This document shows positions 43,556-53,164 of a stretch of 64,000 bases of DNA, piece by piece. Source of the DNA: JASEGV01 sp947085405. Lineage in GTDB: Bacteria; Bacteroidota; Ignavibacteria; UBA10030; BY39. Below the pieces are notes generated by a model. It was not told the origin of the DNA, did no database searches, and worked only from the letters and a program-made list of their open reading frames with translations. Within the stretch, counting starts at the first letter, position 1; every line of letters begins with the position of its first letter. Position numbers and translations under genes: made by a program. The stretch lies in the NCBI GenBank assembly GCA_947085405.1, contig CAMTWO010000024.1:16052-80051 (forward strand), written 5' to 3'.

Positions 43556-45259
43556 ATGTTTATACCGACTACAAAAGAAGAAATAAAGAAATTAGGTTGG
43601 AAAGAGTTGGATGTAATTCTTGTTAGTGGCGATACTTACATCGACAGCTCTTATAACGGCGCCGCCATCATCGGAAAATTGTTGATGAAATATGGATATA
43701 AGGTCGGAATAATTGCTCAACCGGATATAAAGTCGGATATTGATATTAACCGACTCGGCGAGCCGAAATTATTTTGGGGAGTTACTTCGGGATGCGTTGA
43801 TTCGATGGTAGCAAACTTTACTGCATCTAAAAAAAGAAGGCGAAACGACGATTTTACGCCCGGTGGCTTGAACACGAAACGACCCGATAGAGCAGTAATT
43901 GTGTACTCGAATCTAATCAGGCAGCATTTTAAGAAAACTAAACCAATAGTTTTAGGCGGAGTTGAAGCAAGCCTGCGAAGAATTGCTCACTACGATTATT
44001 GGGACGATAAAATCCGGAAACCAATTTTGCTGGATGCCAAAGCCGATTATTTAGTTTATGGTATGGGAGAAAAACCGGTTTTAGATTTGGCTGAAAAGCT
44101 TTCCAAGAATGAAAATCCGTTGGAGATTCGCGGCTTGTGTTACATATCGAAAGAACCGATAAAAAAATTTTTGTCGTTGCATTCTTTCGCCGATGTAGTG
44201 GCTGACAAAAAAAAGTTTATCGAAATGTTTCATATTTTCTATAACAACAATGATTCGTTAACGGCGAGAGGATTAAATCAAAAGTGTGCCGACAGGTATG
44301 TAATTCAAAACCCTCCCGCTCACCAATATTCACAGGATGAGCTTGATACAATTTATGACCTCGATTACGAGCGGGACGTTCATCCGTTTTACAGGAAAGA
44401 GGGAAAAGTAAAGGCGCTGGAAACAATTCGATTTTCGATAACAACACACAGAGGATGTTTTGGCGAATGTAATTTTTGTTCGATAGGTGTTCATCAGGGA
44501 GAAAATATTGTATCAAGAAGCGAAGCATCCATTTTGCGGGAAGCAAAAATTTTATCCGAACTGTCCGGCTTCAAAGGATACATTCACGATGTCGGTGGAC
44601 CGACGGCGAATATGTTTGGGATGATCTGTAAAGTTAAGAAGCATACAGGTTTGTGCATAAACAAAAATTGTGCGTTCCCGCAAACCTGCAACGAATTAAA
44701 CGTTAGCCACGAACCGCAAATTAAATTACTCAAAAAAATCAGAAAGCTTGATGGTGTTAAGAAAGTTTTTGTAGCTTCAGGTTTGCGTTACGATTTGATA
44801 ATCGACGATAAAAAATTTGGAAATGAATACATTCAGGAGTTAGCGGCTCATCACGTGTCGGGACAGATTAAAGTAGCCCCCGAACACACCGACAAAAATG
44901 TTTTGAAGTTAATGCGAAAACCCGATACGAAATATTTGGAAGAATTTAAAAAACGGTTTGATAAAACAAACAAACAGATTGGGAAGAAACAGTTTTTAAC
45001 TTATTACCTGATAGCCGCACATCCGGGTTGCAGCGAGAACGATATGAAGAAATTAAAAAAATATGCAACCGAGGAACTTCATACAAACCCTGAACAAGTT
45101 CAGATATTTACGCCGCTGCCTTCAACTTATTCGGCGTTAATGTATTATACCGAGATTGATCCGTTTACAGGTAATAGATTATTCGTTGAGAAAGATATTG
45201 GGAAGAAGGAGAGACAGAAGAGAGCGGTAGTGAATGAAAAGGGAGAAGGCAGAAAGTAG
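43556..45259 (+). CDS. YgiQ family radical SAM protein
   Basis: The 567-residue protein has an N-terminal YgiQ domain (GDTYIDSSYNGAAIIG, FWGVTSGCVDSM) and a radical SAM core with CFGECNFC (Cys301, Cys305, Cys308) holding the [4Fe-4S] cluster. The C-terminal region includes HPGCSENDM and QVQIFTPLPSTYSALMYY. The family is conserved but its reaction is unknown. The ATG at 43556 begins MFIPTTKEEI as in homologues. It is divergent from the FkbM gene. Confidence 0.92.
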   Translation: MFIPTTKEEIKKLGWKELDVILVSGDTYIDSSYNGAAIIGKLLMKYGYKVGIIAQPDIKSDIDINRLGEPKLFWGVTSGCVDSMVANFTASKKRRRNDDFTPGGLNTKRPDRAVIVYSNLIRQHFKKTKPIVLGGVEASLRRIAHYDYWDDKIRKPILLDAKADYLVYGMGEKPVLDLAEKLSKNENPLEIRGLCYISKEPIKKFLSLHSFADVVADKKKFIEMFHIFYNNNDSLTARGLNQKCADRYVIQNPPAHQYSQDELDTIYDLDYERDVHPFYRKEGKVKALETIRFSITTHRGCFGECNFCSIGVHQGENIVSRSEASILREAKILSELSGFKGYIHDVGGPTANMFGMICKVKKHTGLCINKNCAFPQTCNELNVSHEPQIKLLKKIRKLDGVKKVFVASGLRYDLIIDDKKFGNEYIQELAAHHVSGQIKVAPEHTDKNVLKLMRKPDTKYLEEFKKRFDKTNKQIGKKQFLTYYLIAAHPGCSENDMKKLKKYATEELHTNPEQVQIFTPLPSTYSALMYYTEIDPFTGNRLFVEKDIGKKERQKRAVVNEKGEGRK

Positions 45260-45294
45260 TTGGCAATTGGCAGTAGGCGGTTTGCAGTTGGTAG

Positions 45295-48200
45295 CTAAAC
45301 GTGTGTTAAAAGTTTTTCCTCTACATCATTATAAATTTTGTCAACTTGATTTTGGATTTCGATAGTGTAACTTAATGCCGTGATAATTTTGCAGTATGTT
45401 TGAACTTCATCTAACGATAACTTCCGGCTTTTTCTGTCTTTTAGCCACTTCTTGCAAACTTTATAACCGCCAATTTGATATTCCCACACTTCAGATTTTA
45501 CACCACTAAAGTATTGAGAAGAATTGATGTTTACACGTTTGGTTTTTGGATCGTAGGTTACTTTTTCGATTCCTGAATCGCCCGAACCTTCAAATTTTGA
45601 GACGGGTTTATTTAATAGCTTTGAGTATAGAAGATGAAGCCCGGCTAATTTTTCACCTAAACTTGAAAGCTTTTGGAATAGTTTAAAGTCGGATGTAAAA
45701 GGAATCTTTGGGAAATCGATTTTTAAAAACTCCGCGTATTTTTTTCTGTAAACAGTTGAATACATTACACCATAAACATAATAAAACATCTGTTCCGGAG
45801 TCGGAGATTTTTTGTAAGCGATTTTTAATTGATCTAAAAGTGTTTTTGAGATATTAGGTGTTCGGGTTTCGTATTCTGTTTCGGGTTCAAAAAGAAGTAA
45901 AACATTTTTCAAAGTTTTTCGTTTTGGATTTTTTTTATGACCGTATGAATATAACGGGAAAATATAACCGGTTTCTTTTGTTCTTATAGAAACACAGCAA
46001 ATGTCGGCGATTGTATTTGTAACAAAAGCGTGCGAAAATTCTTCTACTGCTAATTGTCGCGTTACACACAGTCCGATGTTTGGTTTTAGGAAATGTTTCA
46101 TTATTTCATATCTATCTCTATCGATAAGTTCTGACTTATAACAAATATTTCGGTTATCGAATGGACGATATGTGTATGGGCGGACGAATTCTTGTAATTT
46201 TATGTCTTTTAATATTTTGCGCACATTACCCAATTTAAAATCTGTAGTATCGGTTAAACCAAGGGCTTTTTTTACAATCGCATCTTCCAAACTACTCGTG
46301 AAAGTTCTTAATCTTTGTTTTAGCTCGTCGCTCGAAAATCCAATTACAAAATGATCCCGATGAGTTTTTACACCGCTCGAGTTTTCTATAAATATATCCT
46401 TCACCGATATAAACTTGTTATAGCGCCTTGATTGTGCAAAATCTTTCTGAACAAAAAAGTAATATGGTTCTGCAGGAGTTAGCTTCTTCCATTTTGTTGT
46501 ATCGGTGTTGTTCTTCTCTAAATAATTGTATTTCTTTTCTCTCAATCCGTAAACATCTTGATAAAAAACTTTTCCAAGTCCGTCCGATTTTTGATGTTTT
46601 ACAAAAATTGAAATTGTTACACCTTGCATTATATCAAATATGTTTTCGTCTTTACTTCCATCCGGACTTGTTTCGCCGATGCGGCTGCTTCCGTGTAAAT
46701 TCAGTATGTAAATTTCGTTAAAACTTTCCAACAATCTTTTGCGCATCCCACGATGAATTAAGCCGGATAAATACGAGTTGTTCGTAATCATCCCAATTAC
46801 GCCGAAGCCGGTTTTCTCAATTTTCCATTGTGCAAATCGTATAAACTTAATATAGTCGTCCGAAAGCGGCTGAATGTTCCGCTCGCTTCTGACATCCTTC
46901 TTATAGAGTTCCATTTCTTTTTCGATAAAAGCGGATTTGTTCAGCGAACTTACTGAATAAGGAGGGTTCCCGACTATAACCAATATCGGCTGTTCCTTTT
47001 TAACTTTTGCTGCAAGATGCGATTCTTCCGAAATTGCCGACATCCCCGGTAAATTTATCTGTGCTAACTCTTCCATCTCTAAAGTGTTTGTGAGATATAA
47101 TTTAAATCTGTCGTTTTCCTGCAAATGATAACCGAGTTCGTCTAATAGAAATCCCATTTTGAGATGACCAACAGCATACGGTGCCATCATTAATTCGAGG
47201 GCATAAAAATTTTGGAGAATATGTTCCTGAATAAATTTATTTTTACCGCCAGCGCCGTATTTATTTTGAAATTCTGTTACAGCTTGTTTTGTTGCCTCAG
47301 CTAAAAAAGTGAGAGTTCCGGCTGCGGGGTCCAGCACAGTAATATTTTTAGATGCAAGCCCGTCCGGCTTATTAAATTTTTTCTGAAGAAGATTATGGAC
47401 AGAATGGACAATGTATTTTACAACCGGTTCGGGAGTGTAATAAACTCCGCGCGTTTCCCGCACCGACGGATTGTATTCACTCAAAAATGTTTCGTAAAAA
47501 TGAATAATCGGGTCGGAGCCTTTGCCGTTTGAAAAATATTCGTGCAGGATTTTTCCGACATCGGCTACATTAAGTATGTTTGCAATTTCGTCTATCGTCC
47601 ATTCCATTTGTTTCGGAACATTGCCTAAAGAAATAAATTGAAAAACCTCCCGCAAAATACCAATCGTGCGGGGAATATAATTGAATGCAAGCTCCCTGTT
47701 GAAATCGCCCTCGCATCTCGTTCGTGCGGCAAACAAACCGTAAGTAATGGTTTGTGAATACAAATCGGCAAATTCAGCTTTTGATAATCCGGCATTCAGT
47801 GTTTGCTTGAATGCTTCGTAGAATCCGTTCAGGTAACCTGTTTTTGGTTCTTCATCTAATTGATGTATGATTACTTCTTCGTGGAGGAAACGTGTCCGCT
47901 TGGCAAGGTCAACAGCTAATGATTTTGCAGTAAAACGCTGCGGCTGGCTAAATGAGAAAAACTTTTCTAATAACTCGTAAAACTCTTTTTCGTTTTCTAC
48001 AACAGGAACAGTTTTTAGTTTTGTTAAAAGATATGGTCGGCTGATTTGAACTTTGTCGATGAGCTGCCCTTCACGATACAATCGAAATTCAAAAAAGTTT
48101 GTGAGTATTATGTTCGGGAAAGTGTATAAGTATCGTTTTAATTGTTCTGTAGTTTCGACCTGATCTAAATTTTCGATGAGCGGTTGTTTTGCTTCGATGT

Positions 48201-48411
48201 AGCCGGTTATGTGAAATTTTCCGTCCCAAATTCTGAAGTCGGGGTTTCCGGCTTCGGTTTGTTTTGGGAGGACGGTGATTTGAGTAGATTTCTTCTTTAT
48301 AGATATAGAAAAATCCAGAAGAAGTTTTTCTAAAGCACCATAGAAGCTCTCTTCACGCGCATCTCCCCGGTTTGAGATTTCATATATATTTTGGAGGTAT
48401 TGTCTGAGCAT
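45295..48411 (-). CDS. Single-chain restriction-modification enzyme (type IIG-like)
   Basis: This 1038-residue protein combines an N-terminal PD-(E)xK nuclease-like domain (NPDF at 56-59, then Glu73 and Lys75 in YIEAK) with a helical connector, an N6-adenine methyltransferase (DPAAGT, 361-366, SAM binding; NPPY, 482-485, catalytic) and a long C-terminal part that should hold target recognition. No helicase domain is seen. The layout fits type IIG enzymes that cut and methylate with one polypeptide. No separate specificity or methylase gene is nearby. The recognition site is unknown. Confidence 0.85.
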   Translation of the reverse strand: MLRQYLQNIYEISNRGDAREESFYGALEKLLLDFSISIKKKSTQITVLPKQTEAGNPDFRIWDGKFHITGYIEAKQPLIENLDQVETTEQLKRYLYTFPNIILTNFFEFRLYREGQLIDKVQISRPYLLTKLKTVPVVENEKEFYELLEKFFSFSQPQRFTAKSLAVDLAKRTRFLHEEVIIHQLDEEPKTGYLNGFYEAFKQTLNAGLSKAEFADLYSQTITYGLFAARTRCEGDFNRELAFNYIPRTIGILREVFQFISLGNVPKQMEWTIDEIANILNVADVGKILHEYFSNGKGSDPIIHFYETFLSEYNPSVRETRGVYYTPEPVVKYIVHSVHNLLQKKFNKPDGLASKNITVLDPAAGTLTFLAEATKQAVTEFQNKYGAGGKNKFIQEHILQNFYALELMMAPYAVGHLKMGFLLDELGYHLQENDRFKLYLTNTLEMEELAQINLPGMSAISEESHLAAKVKKEQPILVIVGNPPYSVSSLNKSAFIEKEMELYKKDVRSERNIQPLSDDYIKFIRFAQWKIEKTGFGVIGMITNNSYLSGLIHRGMRKRLLESFNEIYILNLHGSSRIGETSPDGSKDENIFDIMQGVTISIFVKHQKSDGLGKVFYQDVYGLREKKYNYLEKNNTDTTKWKKLTPAEPYYFFVQKDFAQSRRYNKFISVKDIFIENSSGVKTHRDHFVIGFSSDELKQRLRTFTSSLEDAIVKKALGLTDTTDFKLGNVRKILKDIKLQEFVRPYTYRPFDNRNICYKSELIDRDRYEIMKHFLKPNIGLCVTRQLAVEEFSHAFVTNTIADICCVSIRTKETGYIFPLYSYGHKKNPKRKTLKNVLLLFEPETEYETRTPNISKTLLDQLKIAYKKSPTPEQMFYYVYGVMYSTVYRKKYAEFLKIDFPKIPFTSDFKLFQKLSSLGEKLAGLHLLYSKLLNKPVSKFEGSGDSGIEKVTYDPKTKRVNINSSQYFSGVKSEVWEYQIGGYKVCKKWLKDRKSRKLSLDEVQTYCKIITALSYTIEIQNQVDKIYNDVEEKLLTHV

Positions 48412-48592
48412 GATTAAGTGTGAGTAAATTTACTCATTGAGCAGGAATAATACAAATAACTCCCATTTTTGAGTAATAATCAAAGTATTTAATAATTTTC
48501 CGAACGTTTTCCTTGACTTTATAAAAAATTTAACTTAATTTAAAGCGAGATTTAACTAAATAAAATGTTAAACTTTTAAAGCGGGGTGCTCT

Positions 48593-50050
48593 ATGTTAAT
48601 GAAGATGAATTATTCAATACTAAAATTCTTGCTTCTTTTGTTAGTATTATTATCGCACTCACAACTGATGTGGGGAGAGGACAATTTTACTTCCACCGAA
48701 ATGCAACAACATTTCTTTGTTGAATCGATTTATCAGGATACAACTTTTACTGAAGTGCCAATATCAATGATAAATTTAGGCCACGGCACAGCCGCATGGG
48801 GCGATTATGATAATGATGGTGATTTGGATGTATTGATAACTGGTATCGGAGGCAGAGACGGTACCAACAGAGACGACCCATCTCCACATATTTCAAAAAT
48901 TTATCGCAATGATAATGGAACATTTATAGATATCAATGCGCAATTAGTTGGAGTAAATAATAATGATGGTACAATTTGGTGTGATTATGATAATGACGGA
49001 GATTTGGATTTGTTCATCGGTGGAGCGACTGAAGAACCGAACGCCAATTCCGTCAGTAAAATTTATCGGAATGATAATGGGACATTTACGGACATCAACG
49101 CAGCACTACCCGGTGTAGTTGGCACAGCGTCGTGGGGAGACTACGATGATGACGCTGATTTGGATCTTCTAATCGGTGGATCTCCTGATAATGGCTATAC
49201 GTTTTTGACAAAATTGTACAGAAACGATAATGGTACATTCGTTGAAGTTAATACATACTTTCCTGGTGTTTGGGGTGCCTCATTCGCTTGGGGAGATTAT
49301 GACAATGATGGTGATCTCGACCTGCTCGTAACTGGTTTCTCTAAGACTGATAATTGGTATCCCTATAAACCAACAACGAAACTGTATAGGAATAATAGTA
49401 CCACTAATAACACAACCCCGACAATTCCTGATGGTCTCATTTTTACAGGCATAGGTAATTCAGTAACACTGAAATGGAATAAATCAAGCGATAATCAAAC
49501 CCCCCAACAGATACTCACCTATAATATTCGGCTTGGAACAATTCCGGGGGGCAATCAACTTGTTTCAGGGATGTCGGATGTTAGGACAGGGTATCGTATG
49601 GTACCTAGAACAGGAAACACCAGTCGTGAGACTAATTTGAAAATTAAAAACCTCCCAAGAGGAACATACCACTGGAGTGTCCAAGCTATCGATAACAGCT
49701 ATGCCGGTTCGCCTTTTGCTAGTGAACATATTTTTACAGTTACATCAACAGGTGAAATCATAGATGGTAGTTTACCGAATAAATACTATTTGTTCCAAAA
49801 CTATCCAAACCCATTCAACCCATCAACTACTATCAGCTTCACATTAGCAGAGCAGTCGGTTGTATCTTTGAAAGTTTACAATCTGCTTGGGCAGGAAGTA
49901 ACAACCTTAATTAACAACGAAGAATTAGATGAGGGTGAGCAAACGATCAATTTTGTTGCTGATGGATTATCAAGCGGGATATATTTTTACAGACTTGTAG
50001 TGAATAATGGTGAATATCAAAATTTTAAGAAGATGGTTTTAATAAAATAA
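48593..50050 (+). CDS. T9SS cargo with FG-GAP/VCBS-type repeats
   Basis: The 485-residue protein has a signal peptide (ending MWGED), then about four FG-GAP-like repeats with the calcium-binding D-x-D-N-D-G-D-x-D pattern (AWGDYDNDGDLD), an FN3-like domain (about 275-385) and a C-terminal type A sorting domain (QNYPNPFNPSTT, VYNLLGQEV). It should be a surface or secreted beta-propeller protein. GCGGGGTG precedes the ATG; two later ATGs (48599, 48605) are possible starts. It is followed by a beta-barrel gene. Confidence 0.85.
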   Translation: MLMKMNYSILKFLLLLLVLLSHSQLMWGEDNFTSTEMQQHFFVESIYQDTTFTEVPISMINLGHGTAAWGDYDNDGDLDVLITGIGGRDGTNRDDPSPHISKIYRNDNGTFIDINAQLVGVNNNDGTIWCDYDNDGDLDLFIGGATEEPNANSVSKIYRNDNGTFTDINAALPGVVGTASWGDYDDDADLDLLIGGSPDNGYTFLTKLYRNDNGTFVEVNTYFPGVWGASFAWGDYDNDGDLDLLVTGFSKTDNWYPYKPTTKLYRNNSTTNNTTPTIPDGLIFTGIGNSVTLKWNKSSDNQTPQQILTYNIRLGTIPGGNQLVSGMSDVRTGYRMVPRTGNTSRETNLKIKNLPRGTYHWSVQAIDNSYAGSPFASEHIFTVTSTGEIIDGSLPNKYYLFQNYPNPFNPSTTISFTLAEQSVVSLKVYNLLGQEVTTLINNEELDEGEQTINFVADGLSSGIYFYRLVVNNGEYQNFKKMVLIK

Positions 50051-50099
50051 CTACAAATAACAATTAACAAACAACCAAAACAATAAAAGGAGATATATA

Positions 50100-50645
50100 A
50101 TGAAAAAATTATTAGGAGTTTTTATTTTAATTGCAACTCTATGCAACCCTATGGATGCGCAGTTTGTGAAAAATGAGAATTACATCGGTCCAAGTCTTGG
50201 TCTCTATTTTTACGGTTCAACTCCAATTTTTGGGTTGAATTTTGAACACGCTATGGACACTGATCTTGGCGATGGCATACTTGGCATTGGTGGCATATTT
50301 CGCTATTGGAGTTGGAGTACAGACGAAGGGTATTGGGGTGATGAATCGTGGGGTTGGACTTATACCGATATTATGATTGGTGTACAAGGGAATTACCATT
50401 TCAAAGTAGGTGATGGGAAATTAGACCCTTGGGCAGGACTCACATTAGCTTACGATGCTGCATCTGTAAAATATAAAGGTCCATCAGGTTTTAACTATTC
50501 AAGCCCAACGTCGGGTGGATTATTTTTGGGCGCTAATGCCGGTGCTCGCTATTGGTTCTCGAAATCTATGAGCGTTGTAGCAAGAATCGGATTAGGGACA
50601 CTTAGCTATTCTGCATTAGATATTGGAATAGACTTTAGACTTTAG
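50100..50645 (+). CDS. Small outer-membrane beta-barrel protein
   Basis: This 181-residue protein has AAGGAG before its ATG and a signal peptide (ending MDAQF). About eight amphipathic beta-strands rich in Gly/Tyr/Trp follow, and the protein ends DIGIDFRL with a C-terminal aromatic/hydrophobic strand. These are typical of an OmpW/OprF-like 8-stranded barrel. It is next to a T9SS cargo gene, but there is no direct evidence of interaction. Confidence 0.75.
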   Translation: MKKLLGVFILIATLCNPMDAQFVKNENYIGPSLGLYFYGSTPIFGLNFEHAMDTDLGDGILGIGGIFRYWSWSTDEGYWGDESWGWTYTDIMIGVQGNYHFKVGDGKLDPWAGLTLAYDAASVKYKGPSGFNYSSPTSGGLFLGANAGARYWFSKSMSVVARIGLGTLSYSALDIGIDFRL

Positions 50646-50659
50646 AGAATTTATTTTTT

Positions 50660-50695
50660 GAGACTCGGCATAAGCAGCTAATTATGCCGGGTCTC
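50660..50695. terminator. Convergent-gene hairpin
   Basis: GAGACTCGGCATAA (50660-50673) pairs with TTATGCCGGGTCTC (50682-50695), with one mismatch and an 8-base loop, between two convergent genes. It lacks a long T run after the stem on either strand, so its termination strength is uncertain. Confidence 0.65.
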
Positions 50696-50717
50696 AGAAA
50701 TAATTTCAAATATGTTC

Positions 50718-51077
50718 TTAATCTTCGGTGGCTTTTAGCTCATTCATTTCATCAAGAAAAGCCACAGCACGCCGCAAGTGTGGTATTACAATCGAGCCGC
50801 CGACGGTCAGCGCTACACTGAATATCTCGAACATCTCTTCATCAGTTACACCTTCCTTTTTGCACTGCATTATGTGGTATGATACGCAATCGTCGCAGCG
50901 CAATACCATAGACGAAACAAGCCCTAGCATCTCTTTTGTTTTTGTATCTAATTTTCCAGGCTCATAAGTAAGTGTATCTACACCAAAAAATCTTTTAATC
51001 GCCCGGTTATCAGCACCCAAAATTCGTTCGTTCATCTTCTTGCGGAACGATTGAAATTCTTCTACTCGTTTTGGCAT
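50718..51077 (-). CDS. Carboxymuconolactone decarboxylase/AhpD-like protein
   Basis: The 119-residue protein has LRCDDCVSYH, with Cys61 and Cys64 plus His68, the redox CxxC of AhpD-like alkylhydroperoxidases, in a helical CMD fold (ITRRxxEE-like helix EEMFEIFSVALTVGGSIVIPH). It probably acts in peroxide defence or as a small disulfide reductase. The start codon overlaps the stop of the upstream membrane protein gene. Confidence 0.88.
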   Translation of the reverse strand: MPKRVEEFQSFRKKMNERILGADNRAIKRFFGVDTLTYEPGKLDTKTKEMLGLVSSMVLRCDDCVSYHIMQCKKEGVTDEEMFEIFSVALTVGGSIVIPHLRRAVAFLDEMNELKATED

Positions 51078-51640
51078 TATTGTTTTTCCTTAATAAAAGC
51101 TGCAATAACTAATCCGGCTAAAATCCAACCGATAATCAAATCAGCCGACATCGCCGTGGCATATTTGATTGGAAAATACATCCAGTTCCAATTTGAAAGG
51201 TGAATGGTGATAGATGCAAAAATTGCCAACACACCTACAAATGAAACCCGTGCGAAATAAGATTGTTTACTAGCCGTACTCCTCGATAAAATCCAGGCTG
51301 CCAACATTGCAACTATTATGTTAATCAATGTACCATAAAGAATATTTGTCATCATCGTTGGGTCGCCGCCTGTGGGACGGTAAAATATTGTAACGAGCGG
51401 TCCACTTTTAATTTTATCCCGCCAAACTTTTTGTGCTTCTTCCGTTTGCGAGTCGGGCATAGCCGGTATTACATACACGCCCTCCTCTTTCATTGAATTT
51501 ACAAAAATGTGAGAGAAGATTTCATCTTCCGGGCAACTCTTCATCGTGTCTTTGTGAAAATTTAGCCCCATCCAGGCTATAAAGCCCCAGAGGGTAATAA
51601 CGATACCGCCGATTATTCCGGCAATAATAATTTTTTTCAT
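51077..51640 (-). CDS. Conserved membrane protein
   Basis: This 187-residue protein has an N-terminal membrane helix (about 5-27), a periplasmic-type loop (with SCPEDEIFSHIFVNSMKEEGVYVIP) and three further membrane helices (about 99-118, 127-147, 160-182). No known family is assigned. It is co-transcribed with the AhpD-like gene downstream. Confidence 0.7.
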   Translation of the reverse strand: MKKIIIAGIIGGIVITLWGFIAWMGLNFHKDTMKSCPEDEIFSHIFVNSMKEEGVYVIPAMPDSQTEEAQKVWRDKIKSGPLVTIFYRPTGGDPTMMTNILYGTLINIIVAMLAAWILSRSTASKQSYFARVSFVGVLAIFASITIHLSNWNWMYFPIKYATAMSADLIIGWILAGLVIAAFIKEKQ

Positions 51641-51655
51641 AATAGTCTCCTTTGT

Positions 51656-52303
51656 TTATTTTTTTGGAATTCCTTTTTCTGCAGATTCAACAGCTTCTTT
51701 CCAGCTATCCGCTTGTTCGGGTGCCCTCTGAATTGTTCTGTTTGTTGCATCGCCGTCGGGACCATGCAGAAAATAGCGACCCCGATCTTCTGAATTCGGT
51801 CGTCCTGAAGATTCAGCGGGTTTTATTTCTGTGTTATCTGAAATTTTGTTCAATTCCTCTATCGCCGGTTCTACAAATTTTTTCCAGTTGAACGGGTCGT
51901 GTGCCGGCGGAGCGGTCGAAAAAAAACGGGTCAGGTCGGCGTTCGTTGTGGTGATGTACATTTTAACGTTCTCAACTGCATGTAAATATTGCTCTGCTAA
52001 TGTTTTAGTTTTTTCTTCAGGCATTTGTTCTATAAAACGGGCTTCTTGTATTTTTGAATCGAGTTGCTGCAAAAGAGAATCTAATTCGTGCCGCTTGGTG
52101 TTGTAAGCGGTTTTCCACTCCTTAGTTGACTTCTGCCGGGCGTAACGTTTTTCGCTTTCTTCGATTTGCAGTATTATAGCGTTCGTTTGAACTGCTAATT
52201 CGATAATCCGTTTTTCCGATTCCGAAATCTTTTGTTCTTTGCCGCTGCATCCGGAAACTGTCAGTAAAAATACAAACAAGTACAATATTTTTTTGTAAAA
52301 CAT
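51656..52303 (-). CDS. Lipoprotein with coiled-coil region
   Basis: The 215-residue protein has the lipobox VSGC (Cys19). The mature protein is charged and helical, with heptad-like patterns (about 30-110), a WKKFVEPAIEELNKI segment and a basic, disordered C-terminus (EDRGRYF...GIPKK). The function is unknown. It lies in a run of envelope genes on the same strand. Confidence 0.7.
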   Translation of the reverse strand: MFYKKILYLFVFLLTVSGCSGKEQKISESEKRIIELAVQTNAIILQIEESEKRYARQKSTKEWKTAYNTKRHELDSLLQQLDSKIQEARFIEQMPEEKTKTLAEQYLHAVENVKMYITTTNADLTRFFSTAPPAHDPFNWKKFVEPAIEELNKISDNTEIKPAESSGRPNSEDRGRYFLHGPDGDATNRTIQRAPEQADSWKEAVESAEKGIPKK

Positions 52304-52311
52304 TCTTTTCC

Positions 52312-53151
52312 TTAATTAATTTTTACAGATGTTAACACTATATTTTGCGTGAAGTCGATGTAGCCAATTTCTTCAGGATCGTCCGAAGGTGTAGCCATTA
52401 TATCTTTAATCGTGAAGACCCTTTTAACAAGTCCGACTGCGTGAAGATATTCAGTAACGATAATGTCCGGGTCGTATATTCCATCCCTATCCATATCATA
52501 ATACCATCTGATAGCATACGCATTGAAATTACCGGCAGGCGTTATTATAAATTCTTTATCTATAACTTCCTTTTCGATTAAAAAAGGTTTGTCATAGTCA
52601 CGAAATGTCCATTTTATTCCCATTTGTAACGGATATTGATAGACTTTCGGAGGGGGATTTTCTACATAAATGGAGTCGGAATAATGATTCACTTTTTGTT
52701 CGATAAAATCTATTAGACTTTGAAAATTGTAAAAAGTTATTCCGTGAAAAATTAATTTAGTTGGAGAATTAGTTTTGGGAGCGAGCAACGACCCCCCCGA
52801 ATATCCATAAAGATAAAGAGCTTCAGGAGTTTTAATATAATATGAAAAAGATGGATGCAGGCGGTTTTCTATCTCTTCAGATGATAGGAGCGAATATGTT
52901 TCTACGCCGTTGTTAAAAATATGTTTGCCTCTCGATTCAACTCTTCCGGTATAAACATAAACGGTTTCTTTGTATGTTTGCCCCGGTGTTAAAGGGCGGA
53001 AGTTTGAGAATTCGATTTTAGTTTCATACTCCCACACACTTCCTTCTCCGAGTGGATAATTATACATGGTATCCAACCCATAAGGCGAATCCGAACAACT
53101 CCAGAGAATACTAATAATAAATACAGATAGTGCAAGTATTATTGTTTTCAT
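52312..53151 (-). CDS. Lipoprotein, unknown function
   Basis: The ATG at 53151 is preferred, because GGAG (53157-53160) lies 5-6 bases upstream; a TTG at 53163 is in frame. The N-terminus has a lipobox ending SILWSC (Cys19). The mature part is beta-rich, with an N-terminal YPLGEGSVWEYET and a C-terminal WYYDMDRDGIYDPD. No family is recognised. It is adjacent to and downstream of a hybrid histidine kinase gene. Confidence 0.7.
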   Translation of the reverse strand: MKTIILALSVFIISILWSCSDSPYGLDTMYNYPLGEGSVWEYETKIEFSNFRPLTPGQTYKETVYVYTGRVESRGKHIFNNGVETYSLLSSEEIENRLHPSFSYYIKTPEALYLYGYSGGSLLAPKTNSPTKLIFHGITFYNFQSLIDFIEQKVNHYSDSIYVENPPPKVYQYPLQMGIKWTFRDYDKPFLIEKEVIDKEFIITPAGNFNAYAIRWYYDMDRDGIYDPDIIVTEYLHAVGLVKRVFTIKDIMATPSDDPEEIGYIDFTQNIVLTSVKIN

Positions 53152-53164
53152 TTTCTTCTCCAAA

